Shown here piece after piece: positions 53,341-61,389 of a stretch of 64,000 bases of DNA. How positions within the stretch are numbered: the first letter of the stretch is position 1; each line of letters begins with the position of its first letter. The position numbers and the translations under genes are program-made. The notes beneath the pieces were generated by a model, which did no database searches, had not been told where the DNA came from, and saw nothing but the letters and a program-made list of their open reading frames with translations. This DNA comes from Kineococcus mangrovi. Lineage in GTDB: Bacteria > Actinomycetota > Actinomycetes > Actinomycetales > Kineococcaceae. The stretch is taken from NCBI RefSeq assembly GCF_041320705.1, contig NZ_JBGGTQ010000001.1, positions 1 to 64,000 on the forward strand. The letters run 5' to 3'.

Positions 53341-54376
53341 GACCGGCGGGCGGACCGGGCCGGCGCGCGTACTCGGCGTAGGTCCAGCCCCACGCCCCGC
53401 CGACCATCCCCACCCCCCGGGCCGCGGCCCGGGCCCCGCGGGCGTGCCAGCCCGGGCGCCGCAACAGGGCGCCGCCGCCGACGCCCAGCCCGCCGGCCCC
53501 GGCGCGCAGGGCTCCCGCGGCCGTCAGGCGCACCCGCTGCCGCCACCGCCCACCCGAGCCGCCCGCGAGCGCCAGGGACGTGCGCGACCAGCTGTTCCCG
53601 CTGCGCAACGCCCTGCGCAGCACCCACTCCCGCCTCGCGCGGTCGGGCGGGACGACGTCGGTGACGAGCGCCTCGTCGCACCACACCAGGCGCAGCCCGG
53701 CCGCGGTGAGCGAGCGCGTGAAGAGGGTGTCGGACCCGCCGCTGAGGCCGAAGCGCTCGTCGAAGGCGCGGGGCAGGTCGACCCCGGCCGTCCGCAGGGC
53801 CCGCAGGTCGAGCAGCAGGTTGTTCGTGGCGGCCACCTCGACGCCGGTGCCGGTCGGCAGCCGTCGCCGCTCGAAGAAGCGCCCGGCGGCGATCCAGGGG
53901 TCCAGCGGCCCCTCGAAGCGGGAGACGACGGGGCCGACGACCCCGGCCGCGCCGGAGCGGTCGTGCTCGGCCAGGAGCGCGGCGAGCCAGCCGTCGGCGG
54001 GGCGCTCGTCGTCGTCGAGGAAGACGAGCACGTCCGCCGACCGGCCGTGCGGGCCGGCGGGGGCGTCCGCCTCGGCGAGGGCGCGGTTGCGGGCGGCGGC
54101 GATCCCGGGGCGCGGTTCGTGGACGTGGCGCAGGGGGGCGCCGGGCGCGGCGGCGGCGTGCTCGACGAGCCCGCGGGCGCCGGCGGCCGGGTCGTTGTCG
54201 ACGACGAGGACCTCGGCCGGCGGTCGCGCGGCCGAGGCCTGGGCGCGCAGCCGGGGCAGCAGGGCGGTGAGGTCCCCGGGGCGCCGGTAGGTCAGGACGG
54301 CGACCACCGTGCGCAACACGCCCGGCGCAGAGGACTCACCCTGCGCTGCACCGGGATCGCTGCTGGTGACCGCCAC
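53288..54376 (-). CDS. GT2-family glycosyltransferase
   Basis: The product (about 362 residues) has a GT2 domain: VLRTVVAVLTYRRPGDLTALL, LVVDNDPA, the metal motif VFLDDDERPADGW and TNNLLLDLRALR. The GSDTLFTRSL block marks the acceptor side. A C-terminal region rich in Gly and Arg may be membrane-associated. GTG at 54376 follows AGGGGAG closely; GTG 54397 is possible. The convergent overlap with rfbC is 53 bases. Confidence 0.83.
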   Translation of the reverse strand: MAVTSSDPGAAQGESSAPGVLRTVVAVLTYRRPGDLTALLPRLRAQASAARPPAEVLVVDNDPAAGARGLVEHAAAAPGAPLRHVHEPRPGIAAARNRALAEADAPAGPHGRSADVLVFLDDDERPADGWLAALLAEHDRSGAAGVVGPVVSRFEGPLDPWIAAGRFFERRRLPTGTGVEVAATNNLLLDLRALRTAGVDLPRAFDERFGLSGGSDTLFTRSLTAAGLRLVWCDEALVTDVVPPDRARREWVLRRALRSGNSWSRTSLALAGGSGGRWRQRVRLTAAGALRAGAGGLGVGGGALLRRPGWHARGARAAARGVGMVGGAWGWTYAEYARRPGPPAGLTPPRVGTAPTSAGPPR

Positions 54377-54554
54377 GGGCTCCCCTGTCGACTGCACACC
54401 GTGTACCGTCCGTCTCTCTCCGCGATTCGCTGGTCGGCGCCCATCCTCCACCCACGAGGACGCTCCGTGACCAGGACATGGCGGGGCCTGCACACTCACC
54501 GTGACCAGGATGGCAAGCTGGACCGCACGACCACGAGGCCCGGGGGGACCGAAC

Positions 54555-55358
54555 GTGAGCGCTGAGGGGCTGACCCGGGAGGAGTCCCGGACCGGGACCG
54601 CGACGGTGCACCCGCCGCGCTACGGCGAGGCCGTGCGGCGGCTCGCCGGTGCGCAGAAGAGCGCCCGCGGCGCCCCGGCCTACTCCCGCTTCGTCAACCG
54701 CCCCCTCGGCCGGCGCCTGGCGGCCCTCGCGCACGTCGCCGGCGCCACCCCGAACCAGGTGACCGTCGTCTCGGGGCTGACGACCGGGGCCGGGATCGCC
54801 GCCCTGGCGCTGCTGGCGCCGGCGTGGTGGACGGGCCTGGTCGTCGCGGCGCTGCTCGTCCTCGGGTACGCCCTGGACGCCGCGGACGGCCAGCTCGCGC
54901 GGCTGCGCGGGGGCGGCTCCAGCGCCGGGGAGTGGCTGGACCACGTCGTGGACGCCGCCAAGACCGCCACCATCCACCTCGCGGTCCTCGTCGCCGCCTA
55001 CCGCGGCTGGGACCCGCGGCCACAGGCGTGGCTGCTGCTGCCCCTGCTGTTCAGCGCCGTGTCCTGCACGTGGTTCTTCACCATCGTCCTCAACGACCAC
55101 CTCCGGCGCCGGGCGGGGACGCGGGACGGGCAGGCCACCGTCGCCGCCGGTGAGGCGCGCCAGCACTCGGCGCTGCGCTCGCTGGCCTCGGTCCCCGTCG
55201 ACTACGGCGTCCTGTGCCTGGTGACGGCGCTGTCGGGGTTCCCCGTCCTCTTCGGCTGGGTCTACGGCGCCCTGGCGATCGGGTTCACCCTCGTGACCGC
55301 GGCCTCGATGGTCGCCTGGTTCCGCCAGGTGTCCGCCCTCGACGGGGGTCCGTCGTGA
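54555..55358 (+). CDS. CDP-alcohol phosphatidyltransferase family protein
   Basis: The 267-residue membrane enzyme transfers a phospho-alcohol from a CDP-activated donor. The family motif is exact: D108-x2-D111-G-x2-A-R116-x8-G125-x3-D129-x3-D133 (DAADGQLAR to EWLDHVVD). About six membrane helices follow the N-terminal cytoplasmic tail. GTG at 54555 has GGGGGGA upstream. The next gene is a TagD-like cytidylyltransferase coupled by a GTGA overlap, so the pair may make and use a CDP-glycerol-type donor for a lipid or glycan. Confidence 0.87.
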   Translation: MSAEGLTREESRTGTATVHPPRYGEAVRRLAGAQKSARGAPAYSRFVNRPLGRRLAALAHVAGATPNQVTVVSGLTTGAGIAALALLAPAWWTGLVVAALLVLGYALDAADGQLARLRGGGSSAGEWLDHVVDAAKTATIHLAVLVAAYRGWDPRPQAWLLLPLLFSAVSCTWFFTIVLNDHLRRRAGTRDGQATVAAGEARQHSALRSLASVPVDYGVLCLVTALSGFPVLFGWVYGALAIGFTLVTAASMVAWFRQVSALDGGPS

Positions 55359-55843
55359 CCGGTGCACCCGCGGACCGCACCCTCGACCTGCGCGCCGGCG
55401 GGTCCTCCGGGGGTACCGCCGAGGGGGTCACGACCGGGTACGTCCCGGGGGCGTGGGACCTGTTCCACGTCGGCCACCTCACCATCCTGCGGCGGGCCCG
55501 GGAGGCGTGCGACGTCCTCGTCGTGGGCGCCGTCACCGACGAGGTGCTGGCCGCCACCAAGGGCCGCCGGCCGGTGATCCCCCTGGCCGAACGGCTGGAG
55601 ATCCTGCGCAGCCTGTCCGTCGTGGACCGGGTCGTCGTCGACGACTGCGGCAGCGACAAGATGCCGATGTGGCAACGGCTGCGCTTCGACGTCCTGTTCA
55701 AGGGCGACGACTGGCGCGGGACCCCCAAGGGCGCCGTGCTGGAGGCGAGCATGGCCGCCGTGGGGGCCCGGGTCGCCTACTTCCCGTACACGCACGGGAC
55801 GACGTCGACGCTGCTGCGGCAGTTCATCGAGACCAACGGGTGA
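55355..55843 (+). CDS. Cytidylyltransferase, glycerol-3-phosphate cytidylyltransferase-like
   Basis: The 162-residue product has an extra 25-residue N-terminus and then the nucleotidyltransferase fold: GYVPGAWDLFHVGHLTILRRAR (HVGH at 38-41), IPLAERLEILRSL, VDVLFKGDDWRGTPKG-like DVLFKGDDWRG and TTSTLL near the end (ISTT-type motif). The Tyr-Val-Pro-Gly start differs from the usual YG-T-FDLFH of TagD, so substrate may be another phospho-alcohol. GTGA overlap with the gene before. Confidence 0.82.
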   Translation: MTGAPADRTLDLRAGGSSGGTAEGVTTGYVPGAWDLFHVGHLTILRRAREACDVLVVGAVTDEVLAATKGRRPVIPLAERLEILRSLSVVDRVVVDDCGSDKMPMWQRLRFDVLFKGDDWRGTPKGAVLEASMAAVGARVAYFPYTHGTTSTLLRQFIETNG

Positions 55844-56931
55844 ACCCCGTGGGACCCCGTGCCTCCAGCGGATCCCGCGGACCCGTGGTCCTGCAGTCGT
55901 TCCGCACGCCCCGGCCCACCTCGAACCCCTACCTCGGCGCGCTCCTGGCCTCCCTGCCCACCCGGGGGGAGGCGGCGGTGCGGGTGCGGACGTTCTCGTG
56001 GCCGACCGCGCTCCTGGGCCGGTACGACGTCCTGCACCTGCACTGGCCCGAACTGCTGCTGCGCAGCGCCCGGCGGCCCGGCCGGGCCGCCCGCGCGGTG
56101 GCCGCGGCGCTGCTCCTGGCCCGGGTGCGGCGGCGGCGGACGCCGGTGGTCCGCACGGTCCACAACCCGAGCCCGCACGAGGACGGCGGGCGCCTCGAAC
56201 GGGCCCTGCTGCGCCGGTTCGACGCGGCGACGACGGTGACCGTGCACCTCACGCCCCGCACGGTCGGGGCGGTGTGCCCGCACGCGAGCGCCGTGGTCGT
56301 CCCGCACGGGCACTACCGCGACCGCCACCGGAGCGCGGACGGGGTGGCGCCCGTGCCCGGCCGGTTCGTCCACCCGGGGCTGCTGCGGCCCTACAAGCAG
56401 GTCGACGCCCTCCTGGACGCGTTCTGCGCCCTGCCCGGTGAGCGCAGCCTGCACGTCCTGGGCGCCGCGCCGGACGCCGACCTCGCGCGGCGGGTGCGGG
56501 CGGCCGCGGCGCGGGACCGGCGGATCCGCGCCGACCTGCACCACGTCGCGGACGGGGACCTCGTGCGCGCGGTCACCGCGGCCGAGCTGGTCGTCCTGCC
56601 GTACGCGCCGCGGGGCGGGTCGGGCGCGCAGCTGCTGGCCCTGTCCCTGGACCGGCCCGTCCTCCTGCCGGCCGGTCCCGCGGCCGCCGAGCTCGCCGCC
56701 GAGGTGGGCCCGGGCTGGGTGCACGTCTTCGAGGGCGTCCTGTCCGCCGGCGCCCTGGACGCCGCGCTGAGCGCCGTGCGCACGGGGGTCAGGACCGACC
56801 GGCCGGACCTGTCGGCCCGGGACTGGGACGTGCTCGGCCGGGCCCACGCCGACCTCTACCACCGCGCGGCGGCCCAGGGTCCCGGCACCGCCCGCAGCGC
56901 CCCCGTCACCGCCGGTGCGGGCCGCACGTGA
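55840..56931 (+). CDS. GT4-like glycosyltransferase
   Basis: The 363-residue protein has a GT-B layout: LQSFRTPRPTSNPYLGALLASLP and YDVLHLHWPELLL in the N-terminal half, VVRTVHNPSPHEDG in the linker, then FVHPGLLRPYKQVDALLDAF and LVVLPYAPRGGSGAQLLALSLDRPVLLP in the donor half. It starts in a GTGA overlap with the cytidylyltransferase. Its position in a four-gene coupled run suggests it uses the lipid or phospho-alcohol product. Confidence 0.8.
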   Translation: MNPVGPRASSGSRGPVVLQSFRTPRPTSNPYLGALLASLPTRGEAAVRVRTFSWPTALLGRYDVLHLHWPELLLRSARRPGRAARAVAAALLLARVRRRRTPVVRTVHNPSPHEDGGRLERALLRRFDAATTVTVHLTPRTVGAVCPHASAVVVPHGHYRDRHRSADGVAPVPGRFVHPGLLRPYKQVDALLDAFCALPGERSLHVLGAAPDADLARRVRAAAARDRRIRADLHHVADGDLVRAVTAAELVVLPYAPRGGSGAQLLALSLDRPVLLPAGPAAAELAAEVGPGWVHVFEGVLSAGALDAALSAVRTGVRTDRPDLSARDWDVLGRAHADLYHRAAAQGPGTARSAPVTAGAGRT

Positions 56932-58496
56932 GCGCCCCGGCGGTGGCGACGGCGGTGGGGACCGCCCCGCGCGGCCGACCGCGCGAGGCGGTGCTGCTGC
57001 CCCTCGTCGGGCTCGCCTCGACCCTGGTGGTCCTCCTCGGCGCCTGGCGGCCGTCGCTGTGGACCGACGAGGCCGCCACGCTGAGCGCCGCGCAGCGCTC
57101 GCCGGCGCAGCTGTGGCGGATGCTGCAGCACCTCGACGCCGTGCACGGCCTGTACTACGCCGCGATGCACGTCTGGACCGGCCTGGCCGGCACCTCCCCC
57201 CTCGCCCTGCGCCTGCCGAGCGCCGTCGCGGTCGGCCTCGGCGCCGTGGGTGTGCTCGTCCTGGCCCGCCGCCTGACCGGGAACCCCTCGACGGCGCTGC
57301 TGGCCGCGGCGGCGTTCACGCTGCTGCCGCGCACCGCCTGGTCCGGCACGGAGGCGCGCTCGACCGCGGCCGCGACCGCGCTGGCCGTCTGGTGCACCGT
57401 CCTGCTCGCGCGGGCCCTGGCCGCCCCGTCCGGCCCCCCGGCGCGCCGGTGGTGGGCCGGGTACGCGCTGGTCGCGGCGACCGGGGTCGTGCTGGACGTC
57501 TACCTGCTGCTCCTGCTGGCCGCCCACGCCGTCACCGTCTGCCTGCTGCGCGAGGTCCCGACCCGGCGCCGGCGCCCGTGGCCGGTGGCGGCCGGGGCCG
57601 CGCTGGCGCTGGCCTCCCCCGTCGTGGTCCTGGCGGGCGGGCAGGGGGGTCAGCTCGGGGGGTCCTCCCCCGGCCCGGTGACGCTCCTGCGCCGGGTCGC
57701 GGTGGACCAGTTCTTCCTCGGCGAGACCCCGACCGCCGGTTCCGGCGCCACCGCGGGCTGGTCGTGGTGGCAGCCCGCGGCGCTCGCGCTCGCCGCGCTC
57801 GGCTGGGCGCTGGTGGTGCTCGCGCTGGCCCGGCCGGGTGCCCCGGGCGGGGCGCTGGCGCGGTGGTGCCTGCCGTGGCTGCTGCTGCCGTCCGGTCTCG
57901 TCGCGCTCGCCGCGCTCGCCGCGCCCGCCGCGGCCGGCCCGCTGCACAACCCCCGGTACTTCGCCTTCTGCGCCCCGGCGCTCGCGGTGCTGCTGGCCCG
58001 CGCCCTGTCGGTCCTGCCCCGGCGCCGGCGGGTGCTCGTCGGCGGGCTGGCCGTGCTGCTCGCGCTGCCCGTGCTCGTCTCGCAGCGCACCGCGCACGCC
58101 AAGAGCGCCTCGGACTGGGCCCAGGTCGCCGAGCACCTGTGCCGCGACGCCTCCCCCGGTGACGCCGTCTACTTCGGGGCGCGCCGGCCCCCCGTGGGCG
58201 GGCAGGTGGGGCTCACGACGCGCGGTGTCTCGGTGGCCTACCCGCGGTGCTTCGAGCGGCTGGACGACCTGACGCTGACGCGGACCCCCGCGGCGGCCGG
58301 TGACCTCACCGGCCGGTCGCGCCCCCTGGCCGCGGCCGGGGCCGCCCTGGCCGCCCACGACACCGTCTGGGTCGTGCGCCGGCCCACGGACGCGACCGTC
58401 GCCGCCGACGACGAGACCCTCGCGGACGCCGGGTTCACGGTGCGCGGGCGCTGGTCGGGGCCGCTCGACGAGGTCGTGGAGTTCACGCGGCGCTGA
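56928..58496 (+). CDS. GT-C membrane glycosyltransferase (PMT/ArnT-like)
   Basis: The 522-residue protein has about 10-12 membrane helices and a C-terminal soluble domain (about 385-522). The first outer loop carries SLWTDEAATLSAA (Asp47-Glu48), the DE motif of GT39/GT83-type enzymes that use polyprenyl-phosphate sugars. It would add sugars outside the membrane. It starts in a GTGA overlap. Its end overlaps the flippase gene on the other strand by 14 bases. Confidence 0.8.
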   Translation: MSAPAVATAVGTAPRGRPREAVLLPLVGLASTLVVLLGAWRPSLWTDEAATLSAAQRSPAQLWRMLQHLDAVHGLYYAAMHVWTGLAGTSPLALRLPSAVAVGLGAVGVLVLARRLTGNPSTALLAAAAFTLLPRTAWSGTEARSTAAATALAVWCTVLLARALAAPSGPPARRWWAGYALVAATGVVLDVYLLLLLAAHAVTVCLLREVPTRRRRPWPVAAGAALALASPVVVLAGGQGGQLGGSSPGPVTLLRRVAVDQFFLGETPTAGSGATAGWSWWQPAALALAALGWALVVLALARPGAPGGALARWCLPWLLLPSGLVALAALAAPAAAGPLHNPRYFAFCAPALAVLLARALSVLPRRRRVLVGGLAVLLALPVLVSQRTAHAKSASDWAQVAEHLCRDASPGDAVYFGARRPPVGGQVGLTTRGVSVAYPRCFERLDDLTLTRTPAAAGDLTGRSRPLAAAGAALAAHDTVWVVRRPTDATVAADDETLADAGFTVRGRWSGPLDEVVEFTRR

Positions 58497-59853
58497 CGCC
58501 GGCGGCGGCGCGGCGCCGCAGGTCGCGGCGGACGAAGAACACCCCCGGCGCGAACTGGCACAGGGCGACCGCGACGGCCGACCCCGCGACGGGCCCGCCG
58601 GCACCGACGTGCAGCGTCAGCCACCACGACAAGCCCAGGTTGAGCGGGACCATGACCAGGACGGGCAGGATCTGGAACCGCAGCCCCGCGGCGTCGGTCA
58701 TGTACATGCCGAGGGGGTAGTTGGCGGCCTGCACGACCACCAGCGCCGCGAACGCCCCGGTGAGCCAGCCGTCGAGCCGCACGGCCCCGCCGCTGACGAC
58801 CGGCACGACCCACGGCAGCAGCAGCACCAGGACGAGGGCCGCGAGCGCCGCCCCCGCCCCGAAGGCCACGGCCATCCGGGCCGGGGACCGCACCCGCCCC
58901 GCGCTGCGGGCCCGCGCGAACACCGGCCAGAGCGCGACCCCGGCCGCGGTGACCGTCTGGGACAGCAGGGAGAACAGGGAGAAGCCCAGGCCGTACTCGG
59001 CGAGCTCGGTCGGCGTGGACAGGTGGCTCAGCAGCAGGCGGTCGGTCTGCATCGCCACCGGCAGCGCCAGGGTCAGCACGAGCCAGGGTCCGGCCACCCC
59101 CAGGACGGGGGCGCCGCGGACGGACCGGACGCGCCAGACGTCGTGCAGCACGCGCCCGGCCAGGCCCGGCAGGGAGCGGAAGGCGAGGACGGACCCGAGC
59201 GCGGCGGTGAGCGCGCCGCCGGCGTAGGAGAACGCGGCGAGGTAGCCGCCCGCGCGGGCGCCGGTGAGGACGAGGACCCCGACCGTCGTGGCGAAGAGCG
59301 GGGAGGCCAGGCCCTGGACGAGGACGCGGACGTGGTTGCGGCCCAGGGCGGTGAGGATCCGCTGCCCCACCGCGAGCGGCAGCGTCAGGCAGAACAGGAC
59401 GAGGCAGGTCAGGGCCGCGGCGGGTCCGGACCCCGGTCGCAGCCCGTCGCCCAGCAGGGCGGGCCAGCCGCCCGCGACCGTGACGACGACGCCGACCGCC
59501 ACGAGCAGCGAGCCGGACAGGGCGATGACGCGGAAGACGCCGACGAGGGTGCGCCGGACGTGCTCGTCGCGGGCGGGGTCGGCCGAGCCGGCGACGCTGT
59601 TGAGGACGGCGGCGCCCATGCCGAGGTCGGCGAACGGCAGCAGCGCGGCGATCGAGACGAGCAGGCCGTACTGGGCGTACGCCTCGACGCCGTAGTGCCC
59701 CAGCACGAGCCGGATGGAGACGATCGAGACCAGGCCCGAGACCCCCAGGACGAGGAGCTTGGCGCCGGCGCTGCGGGCGACGGACCGCCAGGGCGCGTCG
59801 TCGGACCCGCCCGGCGCCACCCGCGCACCGGCAGCACGGAGAACACTCCTCAC
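58483..59853 (-). CDS. Wzx-type polysaccharide flippase (MOP superfamily)
   Basis: The 456-residue protein has 12-14 membrane helices with the family-like start SAGAKLLVLGVSGLVSIVSIRLVLGHYGVEAYAQYGL in several pieces and PLAVGQRILTALGRNHVRVLVQ. The C-terminus is Arg-rich. GTG at 59853 has GGAGGAG at eight bases. It is divergent from the Wzz/Wzc-like gene; an inverted repeat around an AT-rich core sits between them. It is the second flippase of the region. Confidence 0.83.
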   Translation of the reverse strand: MRSVLRAAGARVAPGGSDDAPWRSVARSAGAKLLVLGVSGLVSIVSIRLVLGHYGVEAYAQYGLLVSIAALLPFADLGMGAAVLNSVAGSADPARDEHVRRTLVGVFRVIALSGSLLVAVGVVVTVAGGWPALLGDGLRPGSGPAAALTCLVLFCLTLPLAVGQRILTALGRNHVRVLVQGLASPLFATTVGVLVLTGARAGGYLAAFSYAGGALTAALGSVLAFRSLPGLAGRVLHDVWRVRSVRGAPVLGVAGPWLVLTLALPVAMQTDRLLLSHLSTPTELAEYGLGFSLFSLLSQTVTAAGVALWPVFARARSAGRVRSPARMAVAFGAGAALAALVLVLLLPWVVPVVSGGAVRLDGWLTGAFAALVVVQAANYPLGMYMTDAAGLRFQILPVLVMVPLNLGLSWWLTLHVGAGGPVAGSAVAVALCQFAPGVFFVRRDLRRRAAAGVSAA

Positions 59854-59870
59854 CGAATGTGCTCCTCCCC

Positions 59871-59901
59871 CGGGCGAGAGACCTATATTTGCACTCGCCC
59901 G
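59871..59901. promoter_or_regulatory. Inverted repeat in the wzx / wzz divergent promoter
   Basis: CGGGCGAG-N15-CTCGCCCG (59871-59878, 59894-59901) is a perfect 8-bp inverted repeat. The 15-base core AGACCTATATTTGCA contains TATATT on one strand and TATAGG on the other, both plausible -10 boxes. It is one of the few AT-rich spots in the window and looks like an operator over two back-to-back promoters. Confidence 0.5.
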
Positions 59902-59934
59902 ACTGCGGAGGGCGACGGCCTGGGAAGGGGACCC

Positions 59935-61389
59935 GTGGACCTGTTCGCGTACCTCGCACTGCTGCGACGGTCCTGGCTGGCGCTGCTGCTGTGCTTCGCC
60001 CTCGGCGGCGCCGCCGGGTACGGCGCGAGCTGGCGCACCGAGCCCCAGTACCGGGCGACGGCGAGCGTCTTCCTGTCCCCCGGGCAGGGCCAGTCGATCG
60101 GTGAGCTCGCGCAGGGGTCCTCCTACACGCGCAGCCTCGTGCAGTCCTACGTGCGCCTGGCCACGACGCCGACCGTCCTGGCGCCCGTCATCGACCAGCT
60201 CGGCCTGCAGACCACGCCCGGGGACCTCGCCGACCGCGTCAGCGCCCAGTCCCAGCAGGACACCGTGCTCATCGACGTCACGGCCGTGGCCGGCAGCGGC
60301 GCGAGCGCGGCCGCCATCGCCAACGCCGTCGGCGACCAGCTCGCCGACGCCACGGAGTCGTTGTCCCCGCGCGACACCACGGCCATCGAGGTGACGACGG
60401 TGAGCCCGGCGACGGCCCCGACCGCCCCGTTCTCCCCGGACCGGCGCCTCGACGCCGGGATCGGCGCCGTCCTGGGGCTGCTGCTCGTCGTCGCCGTCGT
60501 CGTGGCGCGCGAGGTGCTCGACACCCGGGTCCGCGACGCCGACGACGTGCTCGACGTCAGCGACGTGCCCGTGCTGGCGGCCGTGCCCGCGCGGGACGCG
60601 GTCCGCCGGGGCGGACGCCCGGGCCGGGGGCCGGGGCGCGCCGCGGCCCGCGGGGACCGGACGCAGGCCGTGCGGCGGCTGCGCGCCAACCTGCGCTTCC
60701 TCGCCGCCGACGGGTCGGCGCAGCAGGTCGTCCTGGCCTCGGCGGCCGGGGACGGGGCCCCGGACCTGGCCCTGGAACTGGCCAGGGCCCTGGCCGACCA
60801 CGAGACGCGGGTCCTGCTGCTGGAGGCGGACCTGCGCACCCCGGCGCTGGCCCGCACCCTCGGGCTGGGGCCGGGGCCCGGACTGGCCGACGTCCTGATC
60901 GACGGGCTGCCCGTCGCGGCCGCGCTGCGGCGCAGCGAGCTGGACGGCCCTGCCATCCTGCCGGCCGGGACCCTGCGCGGGGAGCTGGCCGGCGTGATGG
61001 CCGAGACCACCGACGAGCTCGTCGGGTCGGCCGCGCTGCAGCGCGTCCTGGCCGACCTGCGGACGCGGTTCGACGTCGTCCTCGTCACCGCGCCGCCCGT
61101 CCTGGCGGCCACCGACGCCGCGGTGCTCGCCGCCCGCGCCGACGGGGTCGTCCTGCTCGCCGAGAGCCCGGCCACCCGCCGCCGCCAGCTCGCCGAGGCG
61201 CTGCGCGACCTGGAGATGGTGCGGGCCACCGTCCTCGGCGTGGTGCTGGACCACTCCCGGCGGCGCGGGAGCCGGGCGGGCCGCGGCCGCCGGACGGCCG
61301 ACCTCGCGACCGCGACCGTGCGCCTGGACCCGCCCGGTGCCCAGGACGCCCCCGCCGAGCGGCCCCGGGTCCGGTCCGGCCGCCGGTGA
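59935..61389 (+). CDS. Wzz/Wzc-like chain-length protein with degenerate kinase domain
   Basis: The 484-residue protein has a Wzz domain (DLFAYLALLRRSWLALLLCF, first helix; second helix about 173-192) and a C-terminal BY-kinase-like domain (about 245-450). In that domain the Walker A position reads SAAGDGAPD (269-277) without the GK[ST]; Walker A' reads LLEADLR with Glu297 where Asp is usual; Walker B reads VLVTAPP with Thr385 in place of Asp. The tail has no tyrosine cluster. It is probably a catalytically dead length regulator. GTG start with AAGGGG upstream. Confidence 0.83.
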   Translation: MDLFAYLALLRRSWLALLLCFALGGAAGYGASWRTEPQYRATASVFLSPGQGQSIGELAQGSSYTRSLVQSYVRLATTPTVLAPVIDQLGLQTTPGDLADRVSAQSQQDTVLIDVTAVAGSGASAAAIANAVGDQLADATESLSPRDTTAIEVTTVSPATAPTAPFSPDRRLDAGIGAVLGLLLVVAVVVAREVLDTRVRDADDVLDVSDVPVLAAVPARDAVRRGGRPGRGPGRAAARGDRTQAVRRLRANLRFLAADGSAQQVVLASAAGDGAPDLALELARALADHETRVLLLEADLRTPALARTLGLGPGPGLADVLIDGLPVAAALRRSELDGPAILPAGTLRGELAGVMAETTDELVGSAALQRVLADLRTRFDVVLVTAPPVLAATDAAVLAARADGVVLLAESPATRRRQLAEALRDLEMVRATVLGVVLDHSRRRGSRAGRGRRTADLATATVRLDPPGAQDAPAERPRVRSGRR

